The notes beneath the pieces are model-generated. The model made no database searches and was not told the origin of the DNA. It saw nothing but the letters and a program-made list of their open reading frames with translations. A program made the position numbers and the translations under genes. A stretch of 64,000 nucleotides of DNA from Actinernus sp. WN-2022 (Eukaryota > Cnidaria > Anthozoa > Actiniaria > Actinernidae): NCBI GenBank assembly GCA_030867875.1, contig JAOWCC010000028.1:186001-250000 (forward strand), read 5' to 3'. Shown here piece by piece: positions 63,531 to 64,000 of the stretch. Each line of letters begins with the position of its first letter. Position 1 is the first letter of the stretch.

Positions 63531-64000
63531 ATTACTGAAAAGGAAAACTTAGCATTTTTGGTCAAAACTTCTTCTTGTGCATGTCTATGATAATGAAACA
63601 TTGTAAAATTCCATAGCATGATCATAGCAAATAACCCAGTTACTTGTTGGTTTGGTTGACATGTCAAATTCAATCTATAAAGTGACTCGAATGAACAGAT
63701 CTCAGTGACGTCATAAGATGAATCAACTCCCTCCGTAGAGAAAACTACTACATGTACAATAAAGTCCTGTAGGTTTCCTTTGTGACATGATCACAAGATG
63801 AATCAATCCCACAATTCGGGTAGCATTTATTCTAGTTTAATTTCTGCTCCTGCCTCTCAAAGAAGACTAAGTTAGATAACTGAAGTAGGTATATCAGAAA
63901 TAGAATTTGGGGCAAAAGAGTTCATGTTGTTTTATGGCGCTACTTGCACTTTAAGAATTGCACTGCTAGAGTCATATCCTGTTTAGAATAAATTATGACA
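63531..64000. other. Window end, nothing recognised
   Basis: AT-rich sequence with one TGACGTCATAAGATGAATCA and a later ATCACAAGATGAATCAATCC half-repeat. No gene. Confidence 0.4.

Overview
The window looks like nuclear DNA of a marine invertebrate, most likely a cnidarian and plausibly a stony coral. Host coding sequence appears only as short exons with GT/AG splice signals. Between them lie many nested small inverted-repeat elements (MITEs), decayed non-LTR retrotransposons, a tRNA-derived SINE whose box ending in a TTTTTCTCCGG-type motif I associate with corals, and frequent TACATGTA words. The assignment rests on repeat flavour and is an inference.

The main feature is a head-to-tail array of a virus-like unit of about 2.7 kb, at 1-2440 and 10225-37491. 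I call its copies A (cut by the window start) to K (the right edge). Each unit has a 225-aa FtsK/HerA-type packaging ATPase (minus strand). A 209-aa beta-rich, capsid-like protein (plus strand) starts 27 bp away and is divergently transcribed. A 103-aa coiled-coil ORF and a 131-aa lysine-rich ORF follow the ATPase on the minus strand. About 570 bp of non-coding DNA with four iteron-like repeats completes the unit. The ATPase resembles those of polintons, adintoviruses and polinton-like viruses. No polymerase, integrase, protease, replication initiator or double-jelly-roll capsid gene is present. This suggests a satellite-like or domesticated minimal viral unit that depends on functions supplied elsewhere. 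Copy C (13017-15657) is the only copy with all four ORFs undamaged. Others carry frameshifts, nonsense codons or insertions, several shared by neighbouring copies, as expected from amplification and gene conversion.

Two transposons interrupt the array. A 7.8-kb element (2441-10224) has about 60-bp inverted ends, a 4-bp TACT duplication, inverted subterminal arrays of a 22-24 bp palindrome and several nested MITEs. A 1.04-kb element (23999-25038, AGCA duplication) splits the ATPase of copy G and contains six TGACGTCA palindromes. The 7.8-kb element also carries a promoter plus first exon (7085-7395). A related promoter and exon lies in a different 4.65-kb element (52746-57397).

To the right of the array lie: a host or transposon-associated gene with a DUF3987-like P-loop domain (two exons, minus strand, one frameshift); several MITEs; a fold-back element of about 2.6 kb holding seven identical 263-bp units, each with a degenerate tRNA-Thr(UGU)-like gene; a LINE fragment; a 9-bp (CTGGCACTC) minisatellite inside an ORF next to a second, GC-rich ORF; a likely DDX52 first exon with a one-base break; and then about 14 kb of nested elements, ending with a degenerate LINE reverse transcriptase.
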